The notes: generated by a model from the sequence alone, not told the origin. Shown: positions 9,172 to 17,984, counted from the stretch's first letter. The stretch: 64,000 nucleotides of DNA from Streptomyces griseus (GCF_900460065.1 NZ_UAVD01000026.1:124001-188000); one strand, 5' to 3'. Translations and numbers: made by a program.

Positions 9172-9519
9172 TCAGCGCTCGGCGGAACCGCCGGAGCGGG
9201 CGGACCGGCCGCGCAGCTCCTCGTTGAGGCGCAGCGCCTCCTCCAGCTGGTCCTCCAGGATGACGATGCGGCAGGCGGCCTCGATGGGCGTGCCGGCGTC
9301 GACCAGTTCGCGGGCGCGGGCGGCGATGCGCAACTGGTAGCGGGAGTAGCGGCGGTGGCCGCCCTCGGACCGCAGGGGGGTGATCAGCCGGGCTTCGCCG
9401 ATCGCCCGGAGGAACCCCGGCGTCGCACCGATCATCTCGGCGGCTCGCCCCATCGTGTAGGCGGGGTAATCGTCGTCGTCGAGCCGGTCGGTGGCGTGCG
9501 AGGGGGTCTCCGGGGGCAT
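9172..9519 (-). CDS. MerR-type winged-helix regulator
   Basis: 115 residues from ATG 9519, which has AGAGG five bases upstream; an in-frame GTG at 9537 would add six residues. The 'YTMGRAAEMIGATPGFLRAIGEARLITPLRSEGGHRRYSRYQLRIAARARELVDAGTPIEAACRIV' region is a MerR DNA-binding domain with the canonical 'GGHRRYS' wing. A short coiled coil 'ILEDQLEEALRLNEELRG' and a Ser/Gly tail follow, with no ligand-binding domain. It is on the same strand as csp and helicase but separated from them by the csp promoter. Confidence 0.85.
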   Translation of the reverse strand: MPPETPSHATDRLDDDDYPAYTMGRAAEMIGATPGFLRAIGEARLITPLRSEGGHRRYSRYQLRIAARARELVDAGTPIEAACRIVILEDQLEEALRLNEELRGRSARSGGSAER

Positions 9520-9708
9520 CTGCACCTCTTCCGTCACGCGCGACCGGAGGAGCCGGGCGCCGTACGCCTGCGGGGTGCGCCTCTGCTGCGTACACCTGTT
9601 TCACGTGACTGCACGAGAAACCCTAATCGCCGGACAAGGTCATGTCTATCGCGGCCGGAACAGATTTGGACCCCCGGGAAGGGCTCGGCGGAACCGCCCT
9701 CGCGGATC

Positions 9709-9755
9709 ACTGACCGACCGGTCAGTTGTCGCCGGGAGGACGGTGGGGCCATAAT
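9709..9755 (+). promoter_or_regulatory. Vegetative-type promoter with overlapping inverted repeat
   Basis: TTGTCG (9726-9731) and CATAAT (9750-9755) are 18 bp apart, a good housekeeping sigma promoter for this GC content. The inverted repeat ACTGACCG-AC-CGGTCAGT (9709-9726) runs into the -35 box and resembles a TetR-type operator. It points at the hairpin RNA beginning near 9762. Confidence 0.6.
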
Positions 9756-9761
9756 GCACGC

Positions 9762-9888
9762 GTAGCCCTTCACGCATCCCCCGTCGTGAAGGGCTACACC
9801 CCTGTCCGGAGCCCGCTCCGGGCGTCGTGGGGCACAGGCTCATTCACGGGCAAGGGACTCCCCTCGTGGTCCCCTGCCCGTGTTTTTT
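9762..9888 (+). ncRNA. Candidate 6C-type small RNA
   Basis: About 127 nt starting 7 nt after a CATAAT -10 box. The first element is a perfect 13-bp hairpin (9762-9774 with 9785-9797) whose 10-nt loop contains CCCCC. The last is a hairpin (9845-9857 with 9870-9882) with a C-rich loop, directly followed by TTTTTT, a true intrinsic terminator. No coding frame fits. Two hairpins with C-run loops plus a terminator describe the actinobacterial 6C RNA, which I recall as a conserved small RNA. The assignment is from memory of the fold, not a covariance search; an attenuator for the next gene is the alternative. Confidence 0.6.
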
Positions 9889-9957
9889 CGAGTTAACAGT
9901 GACGTAGAGTGTTTACGCAAGCTCAGTTCCGACTCCGAGGTGATCGTGGAGGCCCGG

Positions 9958-10488
9958 ATGGCCATGGAGGACGGCGACGAACGCGGTCCGGAACCCGTCG
10001 AACCCCCCGGTCCGGACGAGCTTCCCCGCCTCGGCTCGCTGCGGGAAAAAGTCGAGTACATGGTCGAGAAGACCTTCCCCGGCCAGAAGATCTCGGGCCG
10101 GGTCTTCGCCGAGCTGGTCCGCGACCGCGGCGGCTCGCTCTCCCACAGCTACTTCTCCAACATCCTGGCCGGCAAGGTCACCCAGCCCTCCGAGGACATC
10201 CTGAAGGCCCTCGGCCTGGGGTTCGGCGTGGACTGGCGCTTCTTCAAGGAGGAGTCCGAGGTCGTCGACGACGTCGTCGCCGGACTCCAGTTCCTGGCCA
10301 AGCGGCGCACCGGGGAGATCAGCGGCCTGGCCGGCCGGGGCCTGGACGACGACGGGCTCCCGCCGGAACTGCTGCGGTTCGCCCTCTCGCTGCTGGAGGA
10401 CGCGGCACGCGAGAAGGACGGGCCGGAGGGGAGAAGCGGCGGCAACGATTCCGCCGCGAACCACCGCCCGGCGGGCCCGGCAGCGTAG
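9958..10488 (+). CDS. XRE-family transcriptional regulator (ImmA-linked)
   Basis: 176 residues from the ATG with GGAGG five bases upstream; codons further upstream overlap the preceding terminator. The core 'LREKVEYMVEKTFPGQKISGRVFAELVRDRGGSLSHSYFSNILAGKVTQPSEDILKALGLGFGVDWRFF' is an HTH_3-like domain of the type paired with ImmA/IrrE proteases in Streptomyces. The C-terminus is polar and probably disordered. It is followed 10 bp later by the metallopeptidase gene, which by analogy with ImmR/ImmA could cleave this repressor; this is inference. Confidence 0.8.
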   Translation: MAMEDGDERGPEPVEPPGPDELPRLGSLREKVEYMVEKTFPGQKISGRVFAELVRDRGGSLSHSYFSNILAGKVTQPSEDILKALGLGFGVDWRFFKEESEVVDDVVAGLQFLAKRRTGEISGLAGRGLDDDGLPPELLRFALSLLEDAAREKDGPEGRSGGNDSAANHRPAGPAA

Positions 10489-10498
10489 CGTCTTCGTC

Positions 10499-11086
10499 AT
10501 GTCCCTGCGGAAACTGCGGAAAGAGTGCGAGGCCGGGCTCGCCGACCTGCCCATTCCGGTTCCCTTCACGCTGGACCAGCTCGTCGCCAACATGGAGGAG
10601 GCGAGCGGGCGCACGATCCGGCTGCACGAGATGCCGGACCGCCTCGCCCGCGTCAACGCCGCCTGCGGGCTGCGCCTGAAGGCGGGCGGCACCAGCCTCG
10701 TCCTCTACCGCCGCAGGCCCACCGCCTACCAGACCCAGCACGTGATCCTGCACGAGCTGTGCCACGAGTGGTTCGACCACGGGACGACGCTCGACGCGGA
10801 ACAACTCCGCACGCTCCTCCCGGTCTTCGACACCTCGCTGATCGCCCGGATGATCTCCCCGGCCGCCGCCCGGTCCTTCGCCTCCGGCGGCGGCACCGTC
10901 CAGGCCCGCGCGCAGTACGACACCCACGACGAACGCATGGCCGAATTCGGTGCCTCGCTGATCCCCCGGATGGCGCGGGACCTCACCACCGATGACATGG
11001 TGGGGCGGCTGGACAACTCCCTGTCCCGCCCGGTGGCCCACCGACGGCGCGGTCTCTTCCCCGGAAGACGCTCCGGCGAAGCCTGA
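10499..11086 (+). CDS. ImmA/IrrE-family metallopeptidase
   Basis: 195 residues. The zinc-binding HExxH is at residues 85-89 (HELCH) within 'HVILHELCHEWFDHG', and an acidic helix containing 'DERMAEFGASLIPRMA' supplies the likely third ligand (Glu). This is the COG2856 fold, whose members cut partner XRE repressors. There is no signal peptide, so it is cytosolic. It sits between an XRE regulator (10 bp upstream) and a polytopic membrane protein (65 bp downstream) in what looks like one operon. Confidence 0.87.
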   Translation: MSLRKLRKECEAGLADLPIPVPFTLDQLVANMEEASGRTIRLHEMPDRLARVNAACGLRLKAGGTSLVLYRRRPTAYQTQHVILHELCHEWFDHGTTLDAEQLRTLLPVFDTSLIARMISPAAARSFASGGGTVQARAQYDTHDERMAEFGASLIPRMARDLTTDDMVGRLDNSLSRPVAHRRRGLFPGRRSGEA

Positions 11087-11151
11087 CACGTGCCACCGGC
11101 CCCGCAGCGGGCCCCCGCCCCGCGCTCCCGACCCCGAGGACGAAGACCGCC

Positions 11152-12423
11152 GTGACCCCCCTCGATCTCGCCGGCTACCTGATAGCCGGCCTGATGACGG
11201 CCGTTGCCCTGTGGCGTATGCCCGCTGCCCTGTGGGGCGACGAGGAGGACCGCAGACGCCGGGCCCTGTGGGGCTGCTACGCCGGATTCGCCATCGCCCT
11301 GTGGACGAAGACCGAGGCGGTGCGCATCGGCCTCAACAACAGCGCCGTCACCGACCTCGCCGTCCTCATCAAGCACTACACCGCCACCGTGGCAATTCTG
11401 GCCATCCTCAGCTACATCGTGGCCATCTACGGCAGCTACCCGGAAGCGGGCGCGGTCCCCCGGCACGTACGGTTCGCGCGGCTCGTCCAGAAGCTGGCGG
11501 CCAAGGCGTCCGTCGCCACGCTGATCCTGCTGACCGTCCTCTTCTTCACCGTCGTCGACCGCTCCGAGCCCTCGGACCGCTTCGTCTCCGACCACGCCGG
11601 GGAGTGGGGCGCCACGCTCTACATGAGCGTCTTCTACCTCTACCTCGGGGCCGCGTCCGCCGTCTGCGCCTTCCAGTGGGCGCTGGCCACCCTCGACGCC
11701 CGCCGCCGCCACCTGCGCATCGGGCTCGGGATGATGACCTTCGCGATGTTCATCGGGGTCGGCTACACCGTCAGCCGCACCCTGTTCCTGTGGATCAGCG
11801 TGGTGGACGAGCCGAGCGAGGCGTTCGCCCTGAGGTTCGACCAGATCACCGAGGCCGCGCAGCTGGTGCTGTTCGCCTTCTTCGCCCTCGGCGCGTCGGT
11901 CCCCGCCTTCGCCGCCGGAACCCGCCGCGCCCGGCTCTGGCGGGCCCAGGTACGGCTGCACGCCCTCTGGTACGAGCTGATGACCGCGTTCCCGGACCAG
12001 CCGTTCGACCCGCCCGCCTCGCTGGGACGCGAGCTGACCCGGTTCAACGTCCCGGCCGACCTGCGGGTGGACCGCTGGGCCGCCGACATCGCGGACGCCG
12101 CCGAGAAACTGCGCCACTACGTGCCCGACGGGCTGCTCGCCGCCGCCGGGCGGGCCGCCGCCCGCGACACGGACGACCCGCGCCGGGCCGAGCCGCTCAC
12201 GGACGCCTACTGGATCCGGGCCGCCCTGCTCGCGAAGGACTCCGGCGCGCCCGCCGGCGGGGCCGCGACGGTGGCCGCCCAGCACGCGGCGGACCAGGAC
12301 GGCGAGGTGGCCCGGCTGGTCCGGGTCGCCGCCGCCTACCGGACGGTCGACGAGGAGCGCGCCCGCGCCGTCCTCGCGGACGCGACGGCCGAGGCCGCCC
12401 GCACGGCGGGGACGAGCTCATGA
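11152..12423 (+). CDS. MAB_1171c-type polytopic membrane protein
   Basis: 423 residues from GTG. Roughly the first 260 residues contain seven hydrophobic helices. The C-terminal 150 residues are soluble, charged and helical ('RLHALWYELMTAFPDQPF', with a second part rich in Ala/Arg/Glu). I recognise this as the actinobacterial family annotated 'MAB_1171c family putative transporter', which commonly follows an XRE plus ImmA pair. No transport motif is visible and function is unknown. Its stop overlaps the start of the next gene (ATGA). Confidence 0.7.
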   Translation: MTPLDLAGYLIAGLMTAVALWRMPAALWGDEEDRRRRALWGCYAGFAIALWTKTEAVRIGLNNSAVTDLAVLIKHYTATVAILAILSYIVAIYGSYPEAGAVPRHVRFARLVQKLAAKASVATLILLTVLFFTVVDRSEPSDRFVSDHAGEWGATLYMSVFYLYLGAASAVCAFQWALATLDARRRHLRIGLGMMTFAMFIGVGYTVSRTLFLWISVVDEPSEAFALRFDQITEAAQLVLFAFFALGASVPAFAAGTRRARLWRAQVRLHALWYELMTAFPDQPFDPPASLGRELTRFNVPADLRVDRWAADIADAAEKLRHYVPDGLLAAAGRAAARDTDDPRRAEPLTDAYWIRAALLAKDSGAPAGGAATVAAQHAADQDGEVARLVRVAAAYRTVDEERARAVLADATAEAARTAGTSS

Positions 12424-13070
12424 GCGGCGGCACGGCCCCCACCACCGACGGCGCCCCGGGCCGGGGGGCGCCCGGCGAGGGGATCCCCACCGCCTCCGCC
12501 CGCACGGCCTCCGTCGCGCGCACCGTCACCGACGTCCTCCAGCCGCGCAACGTCCTGCTGGCGGGCATGCTGGGCATCGGTCTGGCGGCGGCCGGCGACT
12601 GGACCGGACTGCTCTGGGGCTTCCTCGGGGCGCTCTGCGCCGGGCTGGTCCCGGCGGGGTACATCGAGTGGGAGCGCGGGCGCGGCACCTGGGGCGACCG
12701 CCATGTGGTGGACCGCACCAAGCGGGCGCCGATCTTCTTCGTGATCCTGGGCTCGATCGGCGCCGGCTCGGTGGTGATGGTGCTGGGGAACGCGCCCACC
12801 GGCATCCTGCTCGCGATGCTCGCGCTGTGGGTGATGACGATCGGCCTGCTGGCCGTCAACACGGTGTGGAAGATCTCGGTCGACTCGGCGGTGGCCTCGG
12901 CGGCCGTCTCCCTCCTCGCCGTCGTGCACTCCCCCTGGTGGATCGCCGCGTACACGGTGACCACGGCGGTCTGCTGGTCCCGGGTCGCCCTCGGCTACCA
13001 CACCGTCGCCCAGACCGTGGCGGGCGCGGGCCTGGGCGCGGCGACGACGGTGGCGTACGTGTTCGGCTGA
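12420..13070 (+). CDS. PAP2-like membrane phosphatase, possibly degenerate
   Basis: 216 residues starting within the stop of the previous gene (ATGA overlap). A disordered N-terminus of about 45 residues is followed by five or six helices. The C-terminal 'SRVALGYHTVAQTVAGAGLGA' matches motif 3 of the PAP2 superfamily (S-R-x5-H-x3-(D/Q)-x3-G) with Gln where Asp is usual. Motif 1 (KxxxxxxRP) is not evident. It may be an inactive or divergent lipid phosphatase. Coupling to the XRE-ImmA operon suggests a membrane response module. Confidence 0.6.
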   Translation: MSGGTAPTTDGAPGRGAPGEGIPTASARTASVARTVTDVLQPRNVLLAGMLGIGLAAAGDWTGLLWGFLGALCAGLVPAGYIEWERGRGTWGDRHVVDRTKRAPIFFVILGSIGAGSVVMVLGNAPTGILLAMLALWVMTIGLLAVNTVWKISVDSAVASAAVSLLAVVHSPWWIAAYTVTTAVCWSRVALGYHTVAQTVAGAGLGAATTVAYVFG

Positions 13071-13152
13071 GGGCCACCGGGACCGGGCGACCGGATCACG
13101 CCGACCGGGGCCGCGCGACCCGGGGCACGGCGACCCGGGCCGCGTGACCGGG

Positions 13153-14649
13153 TCAGAGCTCGGCGCACTGCCCGGTGCGCGGGCCGCCCACCTGGTTGGC
13201 GCGGCCCGTGTCGTCCACTCCCGGCCGGTTGCCGGAGCACACCAGCGGGCCGCCGACCGTGTTCGCGGCGAGCAGCACGCCGCCCGCGTTGCCGGTGAGC
13301 ACGACGGGGCCGGTGACCGTGTTCGCGGTGCAGCCCGGGCCCCCCACCCGTACGGGACCGGTGGTGCGGCCCACGGAGACCGGGCCCTCGACGCGCGAGC
13401 CGCAGAGGTGGACCGCCGCCGCCCGGTCGGCCTGGAGCGGGCCGTCCAGCGTGGAGCCGGTGACCACGAGCGCCGCGCCGGGGCGGACGACGACCGGGCC
13501 CCGCTGGGCGGCGCGGTCCAGGCAGGTGACGCCGCTCGCGACGGTCAGCGGGCCGTTGCGGGGGCCGGTGACCGTACGGGTGCAGGCGGGGGCGGCCACG
13601 ACGCGGGCCTTGTGGTCGAGGGCCTCCGCGAGCTTGCCCGGCTTGGGGTCGCTCAGCGGTCTGCCCAGCTTGGCGAACTCCCCGCCGGTCTCCTTCTTCC
13701 CGCCGTTCCACGCGTCGATCCGGCCGAGCTGGGCGGCGGTCCTCCCGTCGTCGACGACCGCGTCGGCGTCCAGGGCCGCCATCGACTTCGAGGCGCCCTT
13801 CACCAGGTCGAGGTAGGGGCCGGGGGCCGTCAGGTCGTACGCGCTCACGTCGTGCTCGCCGCGCAGCCACGAACCCCACGAGAACTCCAGGAACTCCGTG
13901 GCCCCGTCCGGGACCTCGTAACCGATGTCCCGGGTGAAGTAGACGAGGCTGCGGTACGGGTCGTCGCGGAAGTGCGTGATGCCGAGCCGGTCCGGCAGCC
14001 GCTCCACCCCGAGCGGCCGGTCGTCCTCGTCGCGCAGCCAGACCTTCTTCTGCTCGGTCATCCGCTGCCAGAAGGCCGGGACGGACAGGGAGCTGAAGTT
14101 GTCGGTGACGCGGAGCCGGACGCGCAGGTCGGCGGAGCCGTCGGGCCCTTCCAGGAAGGACGTCAGCGTGTGGTGCCCGTCGGTCAGGTACAGCTTGCCG
14201 CCGGGTCCGACCACGGCCGTCTTCATCGGGGCGATCGTCCCGGCCGTCTCCTGCCCGACCGGGACGGTGCAGGAGAAGCTCGACGGGTCGTCCAGCCGCG
14301 CGCCGGGGCCGGCCGCCGCCGCCTTCTCCTGGCCGTTGGTCTCGCACCAGTCGTCGAACCGCTTGTTGACGCCGCCCGCCGCCTCGTCGCGGTCGCTTCC
14401 GTACCGGCCGAGCTTGTAGAAGACCTGGTCGAAGCCGAGGACGGCCTGCGTCGGGTGCAGCTCGCCGAGCCTGACGTCGATCAGGTCCCCCGGCTGCGCG
14501 CAGACGCGCGGCAGCGGCCCGCTCCCGGCGCACGGGCCGGCGGCGGCCCCCGTGCCCGCACCGGCCACGACCGTGCCCGCCGCCAGCGCCCCGGCCAGCA
14601 GCAGCGCCCCGCTCCGCGGCATCCGTGCTCCCGCCCTCGATCCGTTCAT
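13153..14649 (-). CDS. Secreted ParB-like (ParBc_2) protein with C-terminal beta-repeat region
   Basis: 498 residues. The ATG has GGAGGGG six bases upstream. A Sec signal peptide (residues 1-37) ends near AAA-G-P. The region 'LIDVRLGELHPTQAVLGFDQVFYKLGRY' followed by 'LYLTDGHHTLTSFLE' matches the putative ParB-like nuclease domain (ParBc_2), including the DGHH motif. From about residue 370 to the end the chain turns into short repeats such as 'NGPLTV', 'RGPVVV', 'DGPLQA', 'EGPVSV', 'TGPVRV', 'TGPVVL' and 'GGPLVC', consistent with a small right-handed beta-helix. An extracellular ParB-like fold is unusual; catalysis is unproven. Confidence 0.72.
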   Translation of the reverse strand: MNGSRAGARMPRSGALLLAGALAAGTVVAGAGTGAAAGPCAGSGPLPRVCAQPGDLIDVRLGELHPTQAVLGFDQVFYKLGRYGSDRDEAAGGVNKRFDDWCETNGQEKAAAAGPGARLDDPSSFSCTVPVGQETAGTIAPMKTAVVGPGGKLYLTDGHHTLTSFLEGPDGSADLRVRLRVTDNFSSLSVPAFWQRMTEQKKVWLRDEDDRPLGVERLPDRLGITHFRDDPYRSLVYFTRDIGYEVPDGATEFLEFSWGSWLRGEHDVSAYDLTAPGPYLDLVKGASKSMAALDADAVVDDGRTAAQLGRIDAWNGGKKETGGEFAKLGRPLSDPKPGKLAEALDHKARVVAAPACTRTVTGPRNGPLTVASGVTCLDRAAQRGPVVVRPGAALVVTGSTLDGPLQADRAAAVHLCGSRVEGPVSVGRTTGPVRVGGPGCTANTVTGPVVLTGNAGGVLLAANTVGGPLVCSGNRPGVDDTGRANQVGGPRTGQCAEL

Positions 14650-14875
14650 GAACATCCCCTCCCGTGTGGTGGTCTTCCCGCGGGGACCATCGCAAGGCGC
14701 GACGACGCCCGCGCGGACATGGTGTGAACGAGGGATGGCGCCGGGGTGCCGCGGTGGGACGGGGCCGCGCGGCGTCCGCGCGGCCCGTCCCGTTTGCGGG
14801 GGCGGCGGACACCCGGTTACGTGGACGGGGAGGGCGGCCCCGACCGGGACGCCCCGCAGGCTGGAGGTGCCTCCG

Positions 14876-15121
14876 ATGGCGAAGAACCGGTCCGCGCCCG
14901 CCAAGGGGCTGCGCGGCAGCAAGGCCGGGCTCGTGCTGAGCCTGGGCAGCAGCGCGCTCGCGGTCGTCAGGGCGTCCAAGCAGGTGCGCCGGGCCAGGGG
15001 CACGCACGACAAGCTGAACACCGCCGACGCGGTGGCGGGGCTGCTGCCGCTGATCACCTCGGCCGCCCTCGTCCTGCGTCAACTGCGCGGGCGGCGCGGG
15101 GAGGACCCGGAAGCGGCCTGA
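14876..15121 (+). CDS. Small hypothetical protein
   Basis: 81 residues from an ATG with GGAGG about nine bases upstream. A basic N-terminus (AKNRSAPAKGLRGSK) is followed by two moderately hydrophobic stretches, 'GLVLSLGSSALAVVRA' and 'AVAGLLPLITSAALVLRQL', separated by a charged segment. It may be membrane-associated. No family is recognised. It stands alone between a minus-strand gene and the GNAT gene. Confidence 0.5.
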   Translation: MAKNRSAPAKGLRGSKAGLVLSLGSSALAVVRASKQVRRARGTHDKLNTADAVAGLLPLITSAALVLRQLRGRRGEDPEAA

Positions 15122-15233
15122 GCGCGGCCGGCCCTCCGGGCGGAACCGGCGCCCGGGCCGGCGTCGTCCGAAAGGCCGGAAATCGCCCTGCCCCGGGCCA
15201 CTGAACGGCCACCCGCCGGGGTACGACTGTGCC

Positions 15234-16091
15234 GTGCCGAAACCTTTCGAGATCACCGCGGCCCGCGCCGAGGACATCGTGACGCTGGGCGAGTGGGCCC
15301 ACGAGGAGAGCTGGAACCCGGGCCTGGACGACGGCGGGGTGTTCTTCGCGACCGACCCCGGCGCCTTCCTCTTCGGCCGGCTGGACGGCGAACCGGTCAC
15401 CTCCGTCTCCGTGGTCCGCTACGGCAGCGACCACGGCTTCCTGGGCTTCTACCTGACCCGCCCCCATCTGCGCGGACAGGGCTACGGGCTGCGGACCTGG
15501 CAGGCCGGCACGGCCCGCCTCGCCGGACGCTCCGTCGGACTGGACGGAGTACCCGCCCAACAGGACAACTACCGCCGCTCCGGTTTCCGCACCTGCTGGA
15601 GCAACGCACGGTACGAGGGCACGCCCCCGCCCCCGCAGGACGTCCCGCCGCCGGACGGCACCGAGCTGGTCGACGCCAGGAGCGTGCCGTTCGACCTGCT
15701 CGCCGCCTACGACCGCCGCTACTTCCCGGCCGCCCGGGACACCTTCCTGGCCGCCTGGATCACCGCCCCGGGCCGCACCGCCCTGGCGGCGGTCCGGGAC
15801 GGCCGGCTCCAGGGCCTCGCGGTGCTGCGGGCCTGCCGCGCCGCGTCCCGGATCGGCCCCCTGTACGCCGCGTCCCCCGCGGTGGCGGCGGCGCTGGTCG
15901 GCGCGCTCGCGGCCACCGCCCCGGAGGCGCCGGTCGCGATCGACGTGCCCGACGCCAATCCGGCGGCGGTGCGGCTGGCGGAGGCGCTGGGCCTGGCCCC
16001 GTCGTTCGACACCGCGCGGATGTACAGCGGCCCGGAACCGGTCGTCGACCGGACCGGCATCTACGGCATCACCAGCCTCGAACTGGGCTGA
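15234..16091 (+). CDS. GNAT-family N-acetyltransferase (double GNAT)
   Basis: 285 residues from GTG. The first half carries a GNAT fold with acetyl-CoA loop 'LTRPHLRGQGYGLRTWQAG' (R-G-x-G-Y-G). The second half, after about residue 140, has the beta-strand pattern and 'AIDVPDANPAAVRLAEALGLAPSFDTARMY' of the C-terminal GNAT-like domain seen in YitH/HolE-type acetyltransferases. It is a cytosolic acetyl transfer enzyme with unknown acceptor. It stands alone and converges on the PP2C phosphatase gene. Confidence 0.85.
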   Translation: MPKPFEITAARAEDIVTLGEWAHEESWNPGLDDGGVFFATDPGAFLFGRLDGEPVTSVSVVRYGSDHGFLGFYLTRPHLRGQGYGLRTWQAGTARLAGRSVGLDGVPAQQDNYRRSGFRTCWSNARYEGTPPPPQDVPPPDGTELVDARSVPFDLLAAYDRRYFPAARDTFLAAWITAPGRTALAAVRDGRLQGLAVLRACRAASRIGPLYAASPAVAAALVGALAATAPEAPVAIDVPDANPAAVRLAEALGLAPSFDTARMYSGPEPVVDRTGIYGITSLELG

Positions 16092-16115
16092 CCCCGCCTC
16101 ACCCCGCGGCAGCGG

Positions 16116-17969
16116 TCACCGCGTCGCTCCGTCGCTCCCGGAGGGGGTCGGCCGCACGACCGGCGGCCCCTCGCGGATCCGGGAGGCCAGGACGGCGATG
16201 TCGTCCTCCGCGTCCTCGCCGAACCGGTCCAGCACCCGGTCCAGCAGGTCCTCCAGGCGCCCGCCGGGCGGCAGGGTCAGCGAGGCCAGCCGCTCCACGG
16301 ACACGTCGATGTCCTCGCCCCGGCGCTCCACCAGGCCGTCGGTGTACATGAACAGCACGGTCCCGGGGCCGCAGGGCACGGACGCGGTCCGGTACCCGCC
16401 GAACCCGGTGCCGAGCGGCGGCCCCACCGGCACCGGGACGACCCGGGCCCCGGCGGGGTCGGGATCGATGAAGACCGGGGGCAGGTGGCCCGCGCTGGCC
16501 ACCTCGCACACCCCGCCGAACCGGTCGACGACGGCGAGCAGACAGGTCGCCGCCCGGTCCAGGCCCGACCGCTCCACCATGGTGTCGAGCCGCTCCAGGA
16601 TCTGGTGGGGCGGCAGGTCCTCCCCCGCCAGCAGCCGCAGCAGGGAGCGGTACTGGCTCATGGCGACGGCCGCCTCCACCCCGTGGCCCATCACGTCGCC
16701 CATCGCCTTGAGGTGCCGGCCGTCCTGGAGCGGCACGACGTCGAACCAGTCGCCGCCGACCAGGACGCCCTCGTCGGCGGGGCGGTAGCGGGTGGCGATC
16801 TCGACGTGCGGGTGGGGCCCCCAGGGCTCGGAGAGCAGGGAGCGCTGGAGCTCCCGGGCGATGCTGTGCTCGTGGTCGTAGCGGCGGGCGTGGTCGAGGC
16901 CGACGCCCGCCCGGACGGCGAGTTCTCGGGCGACGGCCACGTCCTGGTCGCTGAAGGCCGGTGAGCCCTCCGCCCGGACGAGGGTGAGCGCGCCGATCGG
17001 CCGGCCGCGGGCGGTGAGCGGGACGACGAGCGCCTCGCGCAGCCCCAGCGCCCGGGAGGCGGTGATCCGGTCGGAGGTGATGGCGCTGCGCCCGCGCTGG
17101 TGGTTCTCCCAGTCGTCGAGGACCGGCTCGTTCTCCGCCAGGCAGCGGGTCACCGCGGAGTCCGCCGCGAAGTCGACGTACTCCCCGGGGTGGCCGAACC
17201 GCTGCACCTGCTCGTCGAGTTCGCCGTCGCCCCGCAGCGCGGCCCGCCGGAGCCGTACGACGCCGGGCGCCGGTCGGCGTACGGCGTGGCCCACCTCGGA
17301 CGGGAAGACGTCGACCGCCGCGACGTCGGCGAAGTCGGGCACCACGAAGGCGGCCAGCTCCCGGCAGGTGGTGTCCATGTCGAGCGTCGTGCCGATCCGG
17401 ACGGCGGCGGTGCTGAGGAGGGCGACGTGGACCCGGGCCTCCGCCAGTTCCTCGCGCTGGCGGGTGAGGTCGGTGATCTCGACGACGATCGCCATCAGAC
17501 CGCACGCCGCCCCGCCCGCGTCCAGCCGGCTGTAGGTGGCCCGCCAGAACCGCTGTCCGTCGTCCGGCCCCTCCACCGCCCAGGTCCGCCCCCGGATCGT
17601 CTCCTCGCGGGGCTTCCCGTCGGCCAGGACGTCGTTGAGGACGTCCTCCAGGTCGGCGCTCTGACCGCGCAGCTCGGGCAGCACCTGGGAGAACGTCCGC
17701 CCGATGTGGGAGGCGGCGGGGAGCCCGTTGAGCCGTTCGAGGGCCGGGTTGACGTAGGTGTAGCGGAGATCGTGGTCGAGGACCGCGACGGCGGCCGGAT
17801 TCCCGTCGAACATGGCCGCGACGGTCCTGGGATCGAAGGACGACGGCATCCCCTCGTCGCACGTGTCGGCCTGCAAGAGCCCGCCTCCCGCCGTCGTCGG
17901 CTCCCGGACCCCTGCTCCGGATCCCGGCTCCCGGCCCCCCATCGTCGGCCGCCCGCTCCCGTACCGCAT
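16116..17969 (-). CDS. PAS-GAF-SpoIIE (PP2C) protein serine/threonine phosphatase
   Basis: Up to 617 residues. A low-complexity N-terminus of about 40 residues may not be translated (Met at 17849 is an alternative start; neither has a well-spaced ribosome-binding site). A PAS domain follows ('PAAVAVLDHDLRYTYVNPALERLNG'), then a GAF domain and a SpoIIE phosphatase with 'GGDWFDVVPL', 'GDVMGHGVEAAVAMSQ', 'YTDGLVE' and 'DDIAVLASR' motifs carrying the metal-binding Asp residues. Such proteins dephosphorylate anti-anti-sigma factors in Streptomyces partner-switching. The target is unknown; no anti-sigma gene is adjacent. Confidence 0.88.
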   Translation of the reverse strand: MRYGSGRPTMGGREPGSGAGVREPTTAGGGLLQADTCDEGMPSSFDPRTVAAMFDGNPAAVAVLDHDLRYTYVNPALERLNGLPAASHIGRTFSQVLPELRGQSADLEDVLNDVLADGKPREETIRGRTWAVEGPDDGQRFWRATYSRLDAGGAACGLMAIVVEITDLTRQREELAEARVHVALLSTAAVRIGTTLDMDTTCRELAAFVVPDFADVAAVDVFPSEVGHAVRRPAPGVVRLRRAALRGDGELDEQVQRFGHPGEYVDFAADSAVTRCLAENEPVLDDWENHQRGRSAITSDRITASRALGLREALVVPLTARGRPIGALTLVRAEGSPAFSDQDVAVARELAVRAGVGLDHARRYDHEHSIARELQRSLLSEPWGPHPHVEIATRYRPADEGVLVGGDWFDVVPLQDGRHLKAMGDVMGHGVEAAVAMSQYRSLLRLLAGEDLPPHQILERLDTMVERSGLDRAATCLLAVVDRFGGVCEVASAGHLPPVFIDPDPAGARVVPVPVGPPLGTGFGGYRTASVPCGPGTVLFMYTDGLVERRGEDIDVSVERLASLTLPPGGRLEDLLDRVLDRFGEDAEDDIAVLASRIREGPPVVRPTPSGSDGATR

Positions 17970-17984
17970 CCTCAGCGCGGCCGG

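Noticed and set aside
9880..9957. N-terminal extension of the XRE gene to GTG 9880
   Set aside because: It would begin inside the T6 terminator of the small RNA; ATG 9958 has a good GGAGG site.
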